From assembly GCA_963693285.1 (NCBI GenBank), contig OY848919.1, positions 9,047,461 to 9,111,460 on the forward strand: a stretch of DNA of 64,000 nt. Reading direction: 5' to 3'. Of this stretch, positions 1 through 12,375 are shown piece by piece. This stretch comes from Xestospongia muta (taxonomy: Eukaryota; Porifera; Demospongiae; Haplosclerida; Petrosiidae). The translations under genes were made by a program, and so were the position numbers. The stretch's first letter is position 1. Each line of letters starts with the position of its first letter. The notes beneath the pieces were generated by a model. That model ran no database searches. It saw only the letters and a program-made list of their open reading frames with translations, and was not told where the DNA came from.

Positions 1-1531
1 TAATGAAACACGTCAACTACCTTGGTTTAAACCTGTAGTTGAGGAGGAAGGTGAGTTTAATATATCAACTACTTTATATTTTTTCTTCCTTTGCTTTCTT
101 CCCCAACAAAGTTGATAATGTATCTAGACATGAGATACACTATGAATATAATAGCATAATAAGTTGAAGTTGACTGTAATTTTTATACATTGCTAAATTT
201 GTTTGACCTGTTTCTAATGTATTGTCACTTTTTCACTAAAAGCACTTTATATTGTGATATTGATATTGATATCTATAAAAACTAATTTTGTTTTTTTAAC
301 TTTGTCACAGGAAACAAGAGACAAAGAACAGGACATACTATATCTGATCAGTCTGTTGAAGATATTCCATTCAGTAAACGTAATTCTACTGACAAACAAG
401 TATCACTGGACAATGATTCAAAACCATCACATAACAATTCTAGTAGATGTAGTAAGGATCCTGCAAGTGGAAAGTCTCACAGAAGGAAGGTAATGCCACA
501 AAAACCTATAGCAGAGAAAAAGTTTCCGAATACTGATCATGAGAATGTGGATTGTTGTGCTAAAGAGAAACCACGCAAAAGAACTAATCTATTGCCACCT
601 TTAACTAAAGAAAAGAAACTTAAAAGTTTGTTTGATATCAGTTAATTCACATTAATTTGTACTCACTTTATAGTCACTAAAGGGGAAGATAGTGATTCTG
701 ATGATGACAACCACTTACCTAGAGATGAAAATGTTCAATTTTCATTAGGTCAGTTGCCCAACTTTCAGACTTATTTAATAATTAGCTATAAACAATATAT
801 TGTTATATTCTTCCTAACAATTTGTCAGGTAACTCAAAGAGCTTATTACTTGCAAAATACAATATAAAAATATATAATAATTTTATTATTAATATTAATG
901 TATAGACCAACTATGAGGTCTATTTGTATTATGTAAACCAACAAAATTTAAATGTAAAGGATGTAGCTATGTCCATTCCTTACAAAATTTATGAAGTCAC
1001 TAGACATCTACAAAGGCACAAATTTCTAAGCTCGGAAAGAATTAATATAATAGTTATGAGAGCCTAATAAGTGAGGTAAGTGTTTAAATGCTCTTCAACA
1101 AATAATGCAATCTTAAATCATTATTCATAGCTATGTATTGTATTAAGTAACTATTACTTGTGTGTTTTAATGTGTTTAGTAATATAATGTATCACTCATT
1201 TATAGATAACAATCCTTTAAACTGTAAAGCAACTAAGACAGCTCTGGTTCAATATACAGACCATATTGTTAGATCATCTATTGATCCATTTGCTCTGGCA
1301 AGGATATTATTTTCAAAAGAAATTATTTCTGAAGATTATTACAAGAGAGTAAGAGACAGGACATGTGGACATACAAATGAGGAGCGTCTTGAAACCATTC
1401 TTGATGATTTAAGGAGTCGTACTGAGCATGATCCTAATGTCTTGATGGTTTTGGTATCTATTTTGAGAGATGATTTTAGTCGAAAAGACTTAGCTGATGA
1501 AATCATGTCAAAACTTAGTGAGGTATGTTAA
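1..1531 (+). CDS. 3' part of a linker + CARD-like gene, paralogue of the ROCO gene (5' end outside window)
   Basis: Four exons can be read: 1-50, 311-625, 674-748 and 1206-1531, all joined in phase 1. The two middle exons encode a basic/acidic linker (motif PASGKSHRRK; acidic run DSDSDDD) that matches, exon for exon and partly through the introns, the linker exons at 14123-14350 and 14000-14074 on the other strand. The last exon encodes about 108 residues of a helical CARD-like domain (LARILFSKEIISEDYYKRV, then LDDLRSR, then LADEIMSKL). The stop is at 1529-1531, but the sequence just before it is also a good splice donor (GAG|gtatgt), so a further exon is possible. By homology, the missing upstream part should encode ankyrin-Roc-COR. 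Linker identity is clear. The fold of the last domain is inferred from its helical pattern and its repeated position at gene ends. It is probably a cytoplasmic adaptor tail. Confidence 0.75.
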
Positions 1532-1739
1532 AAATTTTAGTAAATAAGCAAATATTCTCTCTTCACACTACATTTAGCTGCAAGGACATAGAAGCTGAGT
1601 AAACACTGATTCTAACTCTATAATAATTTAAGAACCATGTGTTAAATAATTTCTGTTTTTTTTGCAATTTTTGTTATTACTTTGTAGCAATATTGAAAAA
1701 ATATTAGTGAATGATCAAAAGTGAAATCTGGAGGATATA

Positions 1740-2280
1740 GCTTTTCTTCATAATTTTAATCTATTGTATATACTTTCGCAACCTCATCAGCTTCAGTACT
1801 GTTGACATAAGTCCATGCTCCTCCTTTGATGTACATCTGCTACTAAATACTACTACTCCTTATGTCTCTGTCCTAACTCACTAGGAGACAGTGAGTGTAT
1901 ATGTGATTGTTGTGGGGTGTGGAGTGTGTGATATAAGTGGATGTAAAACCTAATAAGGAGGTAGAGTGGATGGGGGAAGGAGAGTTGTACAAGAGAAAAT
2001 AGAAGTGGTCTATAGAGATATATTGTGTGTTAACATAAACTTGTAAATATTACCATATAACATATTCATTATTAACGGATATTGTGTACTAGTATGAACA
2101 ATGTATTTACACTGAATCAGTTTAGGATTTCACAGTACTAGCCCTCCTCCTTTTCTGTGTACAAGACTGTCAATTAGTTGAGGCTTTAGAGCAGTAGTCT
2201 TGTTCTTCTATACATATAATAACTAGTAATATAACTAGTGACCCCTACTTGTGATGTGAAATTGTTTATTAAATAAGACA
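1740..2280. repeat. Dispersed non-coding block, 3'-flank type
   Basis: This block follows the CARD-like exon. Its parts recur, diverged, at 4790-5210, partly at 11385-11590, and its end (CTTCTATACATATAATAACT, about 2200-2222) recurs at 5150, 24320 and 47880, each time downstream of a CARD-like exon. It looks like a 3'-flanking sequence copied with the terminal exon during duplication. I see no open reading frame or transposon ends. Confidence 0.6.
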
Positions 2281-2879
2281 ATTTGATATTTGATATAATT
2301 ATAGATAAAAAGTTTTTGAGGTTGTATTTTTACACAAAAGGTTATTATAAAAGACAACAATAGTAACGTAGCTGATTGTTTGATGGAAATTTACGAATAC
2401 TATAGAAAGAATCTCTTGTGTATCCACAAACAGTTTCTAACACATTTAACACGTACTCTTGCTAATTCTGTAATAACAATATACTAATCCATAATTATAA
2501 ATAATTTATTGAGCTATTGAATTTGCATGTTTAAAATCATCACAGTAGATGAAACATTAAGTGGAAGAGTTTTGACTGTTTTCACTTTTTCTCCTTGCAC
2601 TAGTGCATATAGTCAGTAAGTCAGTAATGACGGTCGAGCTTTTTGCAAACACACACACAAACTATGAAGACATAACTTTTCCTATATTGTTCTATGTATA
2701 TCATATGATCACTGCTTACAACTACTAGACTTGTGGATAATGAAATGTAACTAACTCAAGTGGTTCATCCATACAAAACATTGTCTCATTCATATCCTGT
2801 TTTGCCATGACCTTGGTTTTTCCAGTATTATTTAGCATTATTTTGAAGAATTATTATAAGTTGTTTGGAGTGATCATGT

Positions 2880-3345
2880 AAGTTTCATCTGACATGAAAA
2901 ATGGGTCTACAGCATCTCTTCTCTACAAAATTTGTGGCAAGTCCTAAATTGTATTAGTTCTGAAAATTTGGAGATTATTAGATTATGTTGTTATTCTGAA
3001 CACTAAAAATTGTATGGCAACTGTACATGTGTCAATTTTTAATATTTGGTAAATAATGTGTAAATATTTGTTGATAATCTTTTTAATAATAGATAAAAAA
3101 TATGATTGTTGAAAAAAAAAACAAAGCCACTGATAAAAATATAAATATAAAGCATAAGTGATACATAGTCGTCTTATCTTTCTATACAATGACACTAGTC
3201 ATGATTCTCCTTAAACAGCATATAGTCTCTAGTTATCCAAATGGTATTAGTCCTATAAGGTTATATAATACACTGTAATAATTATTGCACAACACATCCT
3301 GTATGTTAATATACTACATTTTAAGTACCTAATTCAAATATTTCT
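2880..3345. repeat. Dispersed duplicated block, copy 1
   Basis: This block aligns by eye with 11590-12290 in the same orientation. Shared stretches include GTATGGCAACTGTACATGTG-like and TAGTTATCCAAATGGTA-like strings. The second copy contains a 187-bp MITE that this copy lacks, which gives the insertion a clean empty-site comparison. No coding potential is evident. Confidence 0.6.
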
Positions 3346-3684
3346 TATTAAAAGTAGTCAATACATTCTTACTACAAATATACTAGGTGAAAGTAAAACA
3401 TTGTGGGCGTGAGTGAGAGTGAGGGTGGAATAGTCTAATAATTGTGCCATTGCTTGTGTGTAGAGGTTGTGCACGCATTCTTTCAAGTGCTCCTCATGTT
3501 TTTTAGTTCGTATGTCTAAGAGAAAGATTAATTTTGGTAAATGTGATAGTCTAAGTGAAGCTACTACTACAAAGAACTGCAACATCCATGCTATCTGCTC
3601 TATTGTAGTCTCCTTTTCACAACTCTTCACAAATAGAATATACACAGAGTATAACAAACCTTTCAAACAAACAACTAAACAGTT

Positions 3685-4440
3685 GATGATTTTTTGAAAT
3701 TAATGGAATATTTATTTATTATATCACCTCTACCTCTTAAGACAAGAGAGTATTTCATCCCTTGTGTCTTACCAACTACCAATAATTTAGAGTTTTTAAG
3801 AGAGCCATTCAAAAAGAAAGTAGATCCTCTTGTTTTAATATGGAATGAGAGGACTCTTCCTCAAGGTCTTTTTCCTGCACTAGTTGTCAATCTTCTCTCT
3901 CGCCAATTTCCGCTAAAATTCACCCTCTCACAAGTTGACAAATCACAACATCGTAACGCTATTCGCTTAACTTGTACTAATCCTGAAGGAGCTGTTCTAT
4001 TAATAGATGCTATTTGTTGGCTGGAGGTATTATATACTTGTCCACAAAATGAGTGTTATCGTATTTGTGAAGTTATTAAAGAAGGTATCATTGCTGTTGT
4101 TGACAAATTCCATTATTTGGATAGTGTAAAAGATCCTCAGGAACGTTTTCATTGTTCAATTTGTAATACAACACCTTTAAGTAGACGTTGCCTACATACA
4201 ATCACTAGCAAATGAGATGTTTGCTGCTGAGCTTATTAGTAAAGACGTCCAAAGGTCACCTTCATTTGATAGTATCTTTGATGAATTTATAGCAGGAATG
4301 GGTTGTATGTCAGAGTATTCTGAACTAGAGGATCATTGTATCCAGTTCCTAAAAGCCTGTATTAAAGTAGGAGGTCCTATTGTTAAGGCTTCTAGAGTCC
4401 TTTAAAAGGACTGGATTGATTTAGGTATGAAATTAAATAA
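3685..4440 (+). pseudogene. COR C-terminal half fused to a CARD-like domain (fragment)
   Basis: The first part, 3685-4215, encodes the C-terminal part of a COR domain. It starts with LMEYLFIISPLPL and PCVLPTTNNLE, matching the COR of the gene at 62424-64000 (LMEYLFIISPLPD), and continues through GLFPALVVNLLSRQFPLK to a cysteine-containing tail. A second frame then gives LANEMFAAELISKDVQRS and a helical CARD-like domain to about 4403. That is the same domain type as at 40258, 47302, 51128 and 55792. The change of frame at about 4195-4210, the in-frame stop at 4403-4405 and the absence of any P-loop upstream make this a truncated pseudogene. The homology begins abruptly near 3685, suggesting a duplication breakpoint inside the COR exon. 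Confidence 0.75.
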
Positions 4441-5330
4441 ATTTTAATTAATTATTAAAACTGTAGTTAATATGTAGTGATTTTTCCTTTGTGCTTTACA
4501 TTTGAAATATTCTTTAAAATGACAGTGTTATTTGAAAAATGCATCATTAGCTTTAGTTCTTGTGTTTGAGTACTGTCTTGTATTGGAGAGTCAATGTTTA
4601 TTACATATGTTTCTTAATTTCCATGACAACATATTAAGTATTCTCAATTGCTTCTGATTCTTCAATTCCCTAAGCAATACTTTAAAGTGAAGGATAGCAT
4701 TTCTATCAGTGAAAATAGATGTCTATGCGTCTATGTTCAGTACTATCGATAGTATTATCTCTCCTCTCTGATCTATTAAGTACTGTAGCCCTATTTTCTT
4801 TAACTATTCTAACTCATAAGAGGATCTTGAGTATGTAGGTAGTTACTGCAAGGTGTGAAGTGAACATGTTTGAAGTAAAAGTAAACCTTAATGAGGAAGT
4901 TGGAGTGACAAAGAGGTGTTTACAAGATCATGTAGGTGTGGTCTATAGATAGTGTTAACTAGTGAATGATGTTAAGTGTTAAGATGTCAATCAATAAATA
5001 TTACCACATTTCATAGTTACTGTTAATACATTATTGTGTCTTAATGAAGAGCAACTGGAGCAGTTTGAATATGTTAACCCCTGATCTTCTCCCTGTGTAT
5101 AAGACTTTGGCAGTAATAGTTGAGACTTTGGAACACTAGTCTTGTTCTTCTATACATATAATAACTGATAGGTAATATATATAACTAATGACTACTACCT
5201 GTGATATATAGTTAACAGTTCTTGAAGTTGTATTTCAATACAAGGATTACTTCAGAGACAACAGTAGTAGGAGAGATAAAACAAGTGGTGATATGACATA
5301 CTTGAGTACTTGGTCCAACATCATTGTTAA
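4441..5330. repeat. Non-coding flank with second copy of the 3'-flank block
   Basis: 4441-4780 shows nothing recognisable. 4790-5210 is a diverged copy of 1850-2280, including the ACACTAGTCTTGTTCTTCTA segment. It again lies downstream of a CARD-like exon fragment. Confidence 0.5.
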
Positions 5331-5339
5331 TGTCTGATA

Positions 5340-5533
5340 AATGTATCTTTCTTACACTACGTAATCATATACTGCAGTATGTATATATATAAAAGTACTA
5401 CTATCTCATAGTAATGCTGACACACACTAGATGTTGTATGGAGTGACTCTCCTCTGTTGTATTCATGTACAGACTGCTGTAGTCTATGTACATCTTGTTG
5501 AACTCCACATCACTACTGAGCTATATATATATC

Positions 5534-5573
<40 letters not shown>

Positions 5574-5612
5574 GTATTAGGAGAATGACTGACCTTAGAA
5601 TATAGTAGAAAA
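5340..5612. repeat. Segmental duplicate upstream of a promoter block, copy 1 (with AT tract)
   Basis: This stretch aligns with 34975-35220: shared strings are AGATGTTGTATGGAGTGACT and TGTGTATTAGGAGAATGACT. In both places it ends a short distance before the CTCCACCCTAAT promoter block, so the unit duplicated was a 5'-flanking region plus promoter. A pure AT dinucleotide tract lies at about 5537-5570. Confidence 0.65.
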
Positions 5613-5631
5613 GTTGTTTAAGCTTGAAATT

Positions 5632-5685
5632 GAACTCCACCCTAATTGCGCAGACTGTAACCCACCCTTTTTCATCCACTGCTCT
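5632..5685 (+). promoter_or_regulatory. Copy of the shared promoter block (partly deleted)
   Basis: It contains CTCCACCCTAAT, then GCGCAGACTG and CACCCTTTTT, immediately before ATGGCAGAAGAG. It matches the blocks at 27141, 35301 and 60375, but the spacer and the first half of the GCATGCGC palindrome are missing. Promoter function is inferred from its repeated place before start codons. Confidence 0.5.
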
Positions 5686-5990
5686 ATGGCAGAAGAGTGC
5701 GTTCCTATTATTTACCTAAGTACAGTAACCAAGTACAGTATCCATTTTTGGCTTTGGGAGATAAGGTAATACTTGTTTGCTTCTATTTATGTGTAATCAG
5801 AAAGATATTGTCAATGCTTTGAGTGAGCGTCATTTCCCAAGTAGTAGATGGTCTCCTCTTGGTCTACAAACTGGGTCTGCTACAACCTACTCTAATAGAT
5901 ATTAAAGCAAAGTATAATAATGATCCAGATGAATGTCTACAGGAGTGTTTGACATGATGGTTGTGTAGAGCTGACAATGTTGTAACTCCT
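5686..5990 (+). pseudogene. Broken first exons with Death domain
   Basis: A short start (MAEECVPIIYL) is followed by a Death-domain remnant from about 5806: a WSPLGLQTG core, then after a frameshift LIDIKAKYNNDP and WLCRADN. The residue before the conserved tryptophan is a TGA stop. The order WxxLGLxL, then I+xxxxxD, then WL is the usual Death-domain pattern. Together with the promoter block just upstream, this is the dead 5' end of a gene organised like the one starting at 37394 (MAEQADD). The rest of that gene is not found downstream. Confidence 0.6.
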
Positions 5991-7530
5991 TCTCACAGAC
6001 CAAATCATATTTTTACCTCAAAAACCAACAGGTACATGATTAATATTAAGTATATGTTTATAGTTCAAAGTAGTGACATAATTTTTTGTAATTTTCTTAT
6101 AATAATCTTTGTGTGTAGATTTATTAACTGACTTCCTTCAAAGAATTTAAAAAATTGAGGATTTAGAGCAAATAGCTCATACACTGTAGAAAATGTTTTA
6201 CAAGTTACTATTAGCACTTTAGCAGTCAAACATTTATTTCAGAATAATGGAATTGGATTAAACGATGTGATATTGCTGATTGATCAGATATTATGGCATT
6301 ACAGTTGTACAAAATGGAAATGAGTTTAAAAAATAGAAAAATATCAGCAAGAGCTTTTGAAGATTAAAAATTTGGATGCCTCTTTCTTTTTTGGTCCAAA
6401 CATGATTTCTATGGTTGTCTTAATTATGTCTTATTATAATAGTTTAGTGAAATGCTGAAGATCAAAGTATAGCAACCAAGTTTGACAATACATTCTTTAA
6501 AAACAGAGCATTGAAGCAACATTAAAAGATACGATTGTTTTTCAACCAAATCCTGACCTAAAACCTCCAGCTCCCATTGGATTCCCAATAATCACATTTC
6601 ATCTTTAAAATGATTAGCTAGAGAAATGTCATGCTAACTTTGTTATTGAGTCCAATCTTTCCAATTTGAAACACTTGCTTCATGAGTAATGAGAAATGGG
6701 TGGGGCACTTAAATTATTTGAAGATCCAGGTAAAAAGGTTAGTTAGTTAAGACTCACGATGTATTATTCACTTGCATTTATGGAAGCAATAGCACATAGT
6801 ACTGTACTTGATTGTCCCACAGAATGTATTGGCATTTGCAAAACAATTAATAATGCGGTTAAAATACCCTCAATACTTAGCAGTTGGTGACCTTTTATGT
6901 CTGCAATAATGTGCTAAAGTGATGACTGATTTACAAGTTAAATCAACATTTCTAACTGTCACTATAAGAGAATTGCGTATTTTTTCATATTTCCATCTTT
7001 GATTTCTACTGCATGTCCCAGGCAGTCCTATAATTGTTTTAGACTAAATGTTAACTATGTAGATATTGTTTGTATGTCCACTTGCTTTTTCTATACATAA
7101 TTATATTTAGCAACCATTTGGATTTTATTACTCCTAGACCTAACCTTTAATGCTACAATGATTACCTTCTCCCTATACAGCTTGCTTCTCTGCACATATT
7201 TCTAGTGTTCTATAGCTATAGTCTTCTACAAAAACTGCTGCTAAATATACAATCTTTTAGCTCTAGTTAGGGTTTCCCTGTCACCTTAGTATCTTCAAAA
7301 ACAGTTACAGGATAATTTTTAAATTAGAGTATGTTGTTACCTTTTTCACTAGTGTATACTTAAGTCACCATTCCAACACAGTATCACTATTATCCTGAGT
7401 ACATGTGTTATTTGTATTTCCTTTCTTCAGAGTGTTCCTTTTAACTTGAATGAAATCTCAGCAATATATGATCCAGCATGTATTAATATATAACATTATT
7501 AAATGAGTTGGTAACAATCTTATATCCCTC
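5991..7530. other. No gene seen
   Basis: AT-rich sequence with scattered stops in all frames. No convincing exon, repeat boundary or RNA gene was recognised. Confidence 0.4.
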
Positions 7531-7743
7531 AGAACTCAATTACGTCAAGTCCAACAACATATTGGTTACTGTCCACAGTTTGATGCTCTTATTGAGAAAT
7601 TAACTGGAAAAGAAATCCTGACAATGTTTGCTAGACTGAGGGGTATTCCTAAAAAGGTTATTAAGGGAGCAGTTCAAGCTGGAATAGATCGTTTAGATTT
7701 AAATAAACACACTAACAAAAGATATGAGAGTTACGGGTACTGA
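7531..7743 (+). pseudogene. Orphan ABCA-type transporter exon
   Basis: About 70 codons read QHIGYCPQFDALIEKLTG, then LARLRGIPKK-like and DRLDLNKH. This is the Q-loop to pre-signature part of an ABCA-subfamily nucleotide-binding domain, where GYCPQFDAL is diagnostic. The upstream edge is a good acceptor (ccctcag). The frame runs out just after the place where the signature would follow. No Walker A, signature or Walker B exon is visible nearby, and no membrane segments. It is a displaced single exon, not a working transporter. Confidence 0.75.
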
Positions 7744-8250
7744 GATCTAGTTTGAATGTAGTTTTCTAAATAATGGCTAAGTAGCTAGGACCTTGTTATG
7801 GTACCTTAACAGTTATAACATCTCTCATTCATTTAGTGGTGCTATCCAAACTATGACTATATGCAATAACTATTTTAACAATGAACCTTATCACATTATA
7901 AGTTTATATGGTGACTGAACACTGCCACAAAAAGCCCACAATTATAATGAATATATTACATATGTAAAACACAACGACTGTCTATGCATGGTCTGACAAA
8001 GTATAGTCTCTACTGACTGCAGTGATAAATCAATACAATATGACTATTGGAATTACAATAACATACAACATAATCTATACTGATCACATGTATTACTTCT
8101 AGTACTGTTATAGAGTAATTTGAAGGGTGGGGCTACATGATATGATGTTTTATAGTAATTTTATTATTAAAGCACAAGTGCTTTACTTAACTATGTAATA
8201 TTAGCAAAGGTGAATGCATTTGTCTAACTTTAATACTTCTTATTTCTCAG

Positions 8251-8510
8251 ATGCAAAACTTGAGAAACATGAATTGCTAAAGATACTTTCTTCAATTAAT
8301 AATCACATATGGTGAGTTGATACAAGCATTCTTGATGGCTTGTTAAATTGTACATATTCTAATAGTGTAAAGAAGTCAAAAGTGGTACAAGGCTGGTTGA
8401 ATAATGAACCAACTCCTGCTACATAGAACAATATCATTGATGTCATAGAGGGACACCTACAAAAGAAGATACTTGCTGATGAAATTGATCAAAATATTAT
8501 CAAGTTAGTA
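8251..8510 (+). pseudogene. Degraded Death-domain exon, copy 1
   Basis: A phase-1 acceptor (atttctcag) leads into a Death-like exon: LLKILSSINNHIW, then VVQGWLNNEPTPAT and IIDVIEGHLQKK. In-frame stops occur after IW and after PAT. It is a more decayed sister of the exon at 9316-9586, about 1.07 kb downstream, with shared intron sequence before the acceptor. It resembles the terminal Death exon of the ROCO gene. Confidence 0.65.
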
Positions 8511-9315
8511 TTTCTATTATTAGTAACAGTAGTTTTTGTGTGCTAGAACTTAACAATGAAGTTAAACCACAGTTGTTTTAAGCCAATGCACATTACGACT
8601 AATGAAATTAATCTGCTTTCACTCTTGAAAATTCAGAGCTTCTAGTAGCACTCATTCCACTCCTTATTACTAGTAATATTAGTACCTTCAAAGCATTTTT
8701 TAAATATAATCTGCTACAAAATTTCAATTTCCATTTCACATTTTGTACAGAATTGTTTGTACCTTGTGTACATGAATCTCATAAACAACCTCTTACTCTC
8801 CACGCTCTATTTGGATTAACTTTACAAATTGATTTTTAACCACAACTTTGTTATACTGCTTGTTACATTGTTAATTTTGATATTATTGTAATCTCTCATT
8901 CTTGTGGTTCTTATAATAGTATTCATGAAGTTATCTAAGTATATTTGACAACCTTCCATATAAATTATGTTTATATCTCCAATAATTAAAGAATTACTTC
9001 CTGTCTGGAAAGTCAAACAAAACAGTATAATTGTTCAGTGAGAGCTCACCCGTAATATTTAATTATATCAATTTCTTGTAGATAGAATATAGGAGTTATA
9101 ATTAGTGGTTTATTGTGCATCATTATAATGATATACTACTATGAATTTTTTTTCATAGTAGTTTGTCATTTTTTGAGTTTAACACTTAATTTAATTTGAA
9201 TGGTATATAGTACTTTATTATTATTATGATACAAGTGGTTTGTTGTCACTATATCTATGTACCAGTAGCAAATTTAAGTAATGTTTGTTTAACTTTAATA
9301 CTTGTTACTTCATAG

Positions 9316-9586
9316 ATACAAAACCTGACAAACCTATATTACTAAGGTTACTTTCTTCAATCAATAATAAGAGGTATGAGCTTGGAGATATACTTGGAGT
9401 AGATTCAGACACTCTTGAAAGCTTATCTAATTGTCCATGTTCTGAGGGTGTAAAAATGTCGAAAATGTTGCAAAGCTGGTTGGATATGAACCAACTCCTG
9501 TTACTTGGAGCAATATCATTGACATAATAGGGGGACCTTTAAAGAAGAAAACACTTGCTGTTAAGGTTCATCAAAAAGTTAAATAA
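9316..9586 (+). pseudogene. Death-domain exon with one frameshift, copy 2
   Basis: After a phase-1 acceptor (ttcatag) the exon reads LLRLLSSINNKRYELGDILG, VDSDTLESL, MSKMLQSWLDM. The frame is lost by one nucleotide near 9485 and resumes as PTPVTWSNIIDIIGGPLKKK to a stop at 9584-9586. All six Death-domain helices are recognisable, and only the single shift breaks it. Either this is a recent pseudogene or exon, or a base is wrong in the assembly. It could have served as an alternative last exon of a + strand gene. Confidence 0.65.
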
Positions 9587-9772
9587 AGTAAGTATTTTAG
9601 TATTTACTTTGTACTATCAGTATTTATAATTTAATAGTAAATAAAGCATTGTTATTTTTGTATACCAAGCAGTGCTAGGATATTTTCATGTGTCATAAAA
9701 CCATAATACTGGGTCCCTTTCTCGTTCTTTTATAAGGTGCAAGGCAGATAGTGCATGAAATCTCACTTAAAT

Positions 9773-9815
<43 letters not shown>

Positions 9816-11340
9816 TATATGTACGCATATGTGTGTGGTTTGGTCAAGGTTAGGAATTGCTTTAATAGAAATTTGGAACCACAGGAATATAGGAACAAGT
9901 ATTTAATTGTGGTCACAGAGAATATGTTAGTACTATGTTTAATGATACAAGAAACTTGAAGAAAGCAAAGAACAGAAGTCAACCTTGTGTATGTATGTAT
10001 CCCTAGTCCTATTGTTGTATGTGGACATGATTGTTTGGTTTGATCTGATAATGTCACTTCCTACTACTGGTAGTCAGTAGTAATGATAAATGGAGGAGAT
10101 ATTGTTTACATAAATTAATGATATTGTTTTACATCACTATAAATAACTACATTTTTTATATCACTTAGGTACTTTATAGATGATTGACACCAGCATCAGT
10201 GACTTTATGAAAACATTCTTTGATATTTTGGTGTTATTTGATGATTTTTCTTTTATTGTGTAACAATACAATGAAATTATACACATCAATGATACCCAAC
10301 TCGGAAAATGCAAAGAGATTCAGTTGTTTCAGTAACCATAGCACTTGAAATATACCCACATTATATAACCACATTAAAGAGAGGCTAGTGAAATCTTAAA
10401 GAGGGAAAAGAGTAAATTAAAGAAAAGACTTGTGAAAAGTTAGGTAGAGTTGATGGTAGTTCAATAGTATTTAATTCAAATTGTTTTCTTTTATTGTATG
10501 GAGCATGCAGGATACTTATCAGGACTATAATATAGAAAAAAGGAAAAGTTGATCACGAAAGTGTTCAAAAAAGGACAGTTTTATTGATATACCATGCAGT
10601 CCTATCATTGTTTCAATCATGTGTGTATGTACAATTATATACACATAATAGTATGATGATTTCATAATTTTAAACCTATTGTTTTATATGACTTTGAGAT
10701 CAAGAAATGAAATTAATCCACATAAGGTAACTACTGACATACCATATAGCAACAAAATAATATCATTACTTTTACTGCAAGTACTTTGGATTGGGTGTGA
10801 TTGTTGAAGCTTCTGAATTCAGTCATAGTTTGTATAGACTATGTTGGTTATGTAATATATATAATTTATGGTTGCGATATTTGAGAAAACCTCTTTAGCA
10901 GCTTCATAGCTACTGTCAACTCTCCAGTGTTAAACTTAGCATATAATCCACTCCTTTATAGTAACATCAGTACCATCAAAATTGTCTTACGATGATTACT
11001 ACAATACTCTTGTTATTTCACTGAGTACATTTGATACATATTTCCCACCAATTTACACATAATTTGATGTGATATATTTTAAGTTATAGTTCTAAAACCT
11101 GAACTAGCGATAATAATTTACTAATATTCAGTTATCAATTGTTCTGTCATTATCCATTTTCTTACTTTTTATTAAACTGGTACCTGGATATCAATATTTG
11201 TGCATTATCATATAAACCTCAGATTTATAAAATATATACAAAGTCAGCTATACTGATATAGAAACACAAGTGGTAAAATGATTAAATATTCAAAAGTACA
11301 TAATGTACATGATATGATATACCTCACATCACTTGATGTT
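9587..11340. other. No gene seen; TA microsatellite at 9778-9812
   Basis: This is AT-rich non-coding sequence. A TA dinucleotide tract lies at about 9778-9812. The open frames over it are low-complexity artefacts. I recognise nothing else. Confidence 0.4.
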
Positions 11341-11384
11341 ATACCATCATATCCCTATCTGATCAAGTAAGTACAGAGTCTCTT

Positions 11385-12290
11385 CTCTTTGTCTGGAGAC
11401 AATGAGTTTATATGTAATCATTTTGAAGTATACAGCTTGTGACATAGTGAATGTCTAATAAGAGAGCAAAAGTAGACTAAGGACACTTCTACATGAGGAT
11501 GTTGGTATGGTTTGCTGATAGATAGTATTAACTAGTGAGTGATGTTAAGTGTTAACATAGCAATCAATATATATTACCACACAACTGTTTGCAGACATCA
11601 TGTAAGTTCTGATGAATATCAGAACTAATGATGGATTCACAACATCTCTTCTACACAAATCATTATCAGTTGCTACAAATACCATGTTTTATCTCTCAAA
11701 ATTTGCTTGCAAATTATTGATCATAATGCTTCTTTTTGGGAAGATTAGGGTGTTTCTTGGTGTAACTTGACTGATGATGTAACAAATTGTCCTATGATGA
11801 CATCACTATGTGTCATAGAATTAATAATAATGTTAGGTTTGGTTTAGGATTTAGGTGTTGTCATCAAATGTGATGACATCACATGTGTCATTTCATTATG
11901 ATGTCATCATAGTCAAGTACACCAAGAACCACCCGAAGATTATGCATTTTATGGCAAATGTACATGTGTACATTTTTTCAATATTTTATGAGTTATGTGT
12001 GCATGCTTTTATTTTTTATTTTTTAATAATATAAAAACAATATGATTATTGATAAATAAAAAATAATATAAAAAAACCTAGTGTGATTAAAGTAAATATA
12101 ACATATAAATTATAGATATTGTCATCTTTCTTTACATTGAAACTGATCATGATCCTAGTAGTACACTTAAACAGCTTGTAGTGTCTAATTATCCAAATGG
12201 TAATAATGCTATAAGTAATAATATACTGTAATAATAAACAAAAAACACATATTATTATATTAATATAATGTATTCTAATTCCCTGGCTTA
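11385..12290. repeat. Dispersed duplicated block, copy 2
   Basis: 11385-11590 resembles 1850-2060 and 4790-5010 (AACTAGTGA, ATGTTAAGTGTTAA, ATATTACCACA). 11590-12290 resembles 2880-3345. The copy is interrupted by the MITE at 11748-11934. Confidence 0.55.
11748..11934. mobile_element. 187-bp MITE with 8-bp target duplication (hAT-type)
   Basis: Terminal inverted repeats start GGGTGTTTCTTGGTGTAACT on the left; the reverse complement of the right end starts GGGTGGTTCTTGGTGT. The flanks are a perfect 8-bp direct repeat, GAAGATTA (11740-11747 and 11935-11942). An 8-bp duplication is typical of hAT elements. Inside are palindromic ATGACATCA/TGATGTCAT strings. It has no coding capacity. A related fragment lies at about 35998-36048. 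Confidence 0.85.
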
Positions 12291-12375
12291 AAAAATTGTC
12301 TTACTATAGAGTTAATCCATTCTTCAACTAATGTAAATATATTAACAATATTATATGATGGGTGGAGTCTAAATA

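Noticed and set aside
3358..3697. Overlapping open frames on both strands upstream of the COR fragment
   Set aside because: No domain, no splice context, and neither resembles the family; likely chance.
9777..10057. Open frames over the TA microsatellite
   Set aside because: Low-complexity Tyr/Ile codons and no recognisable domain on either strand.
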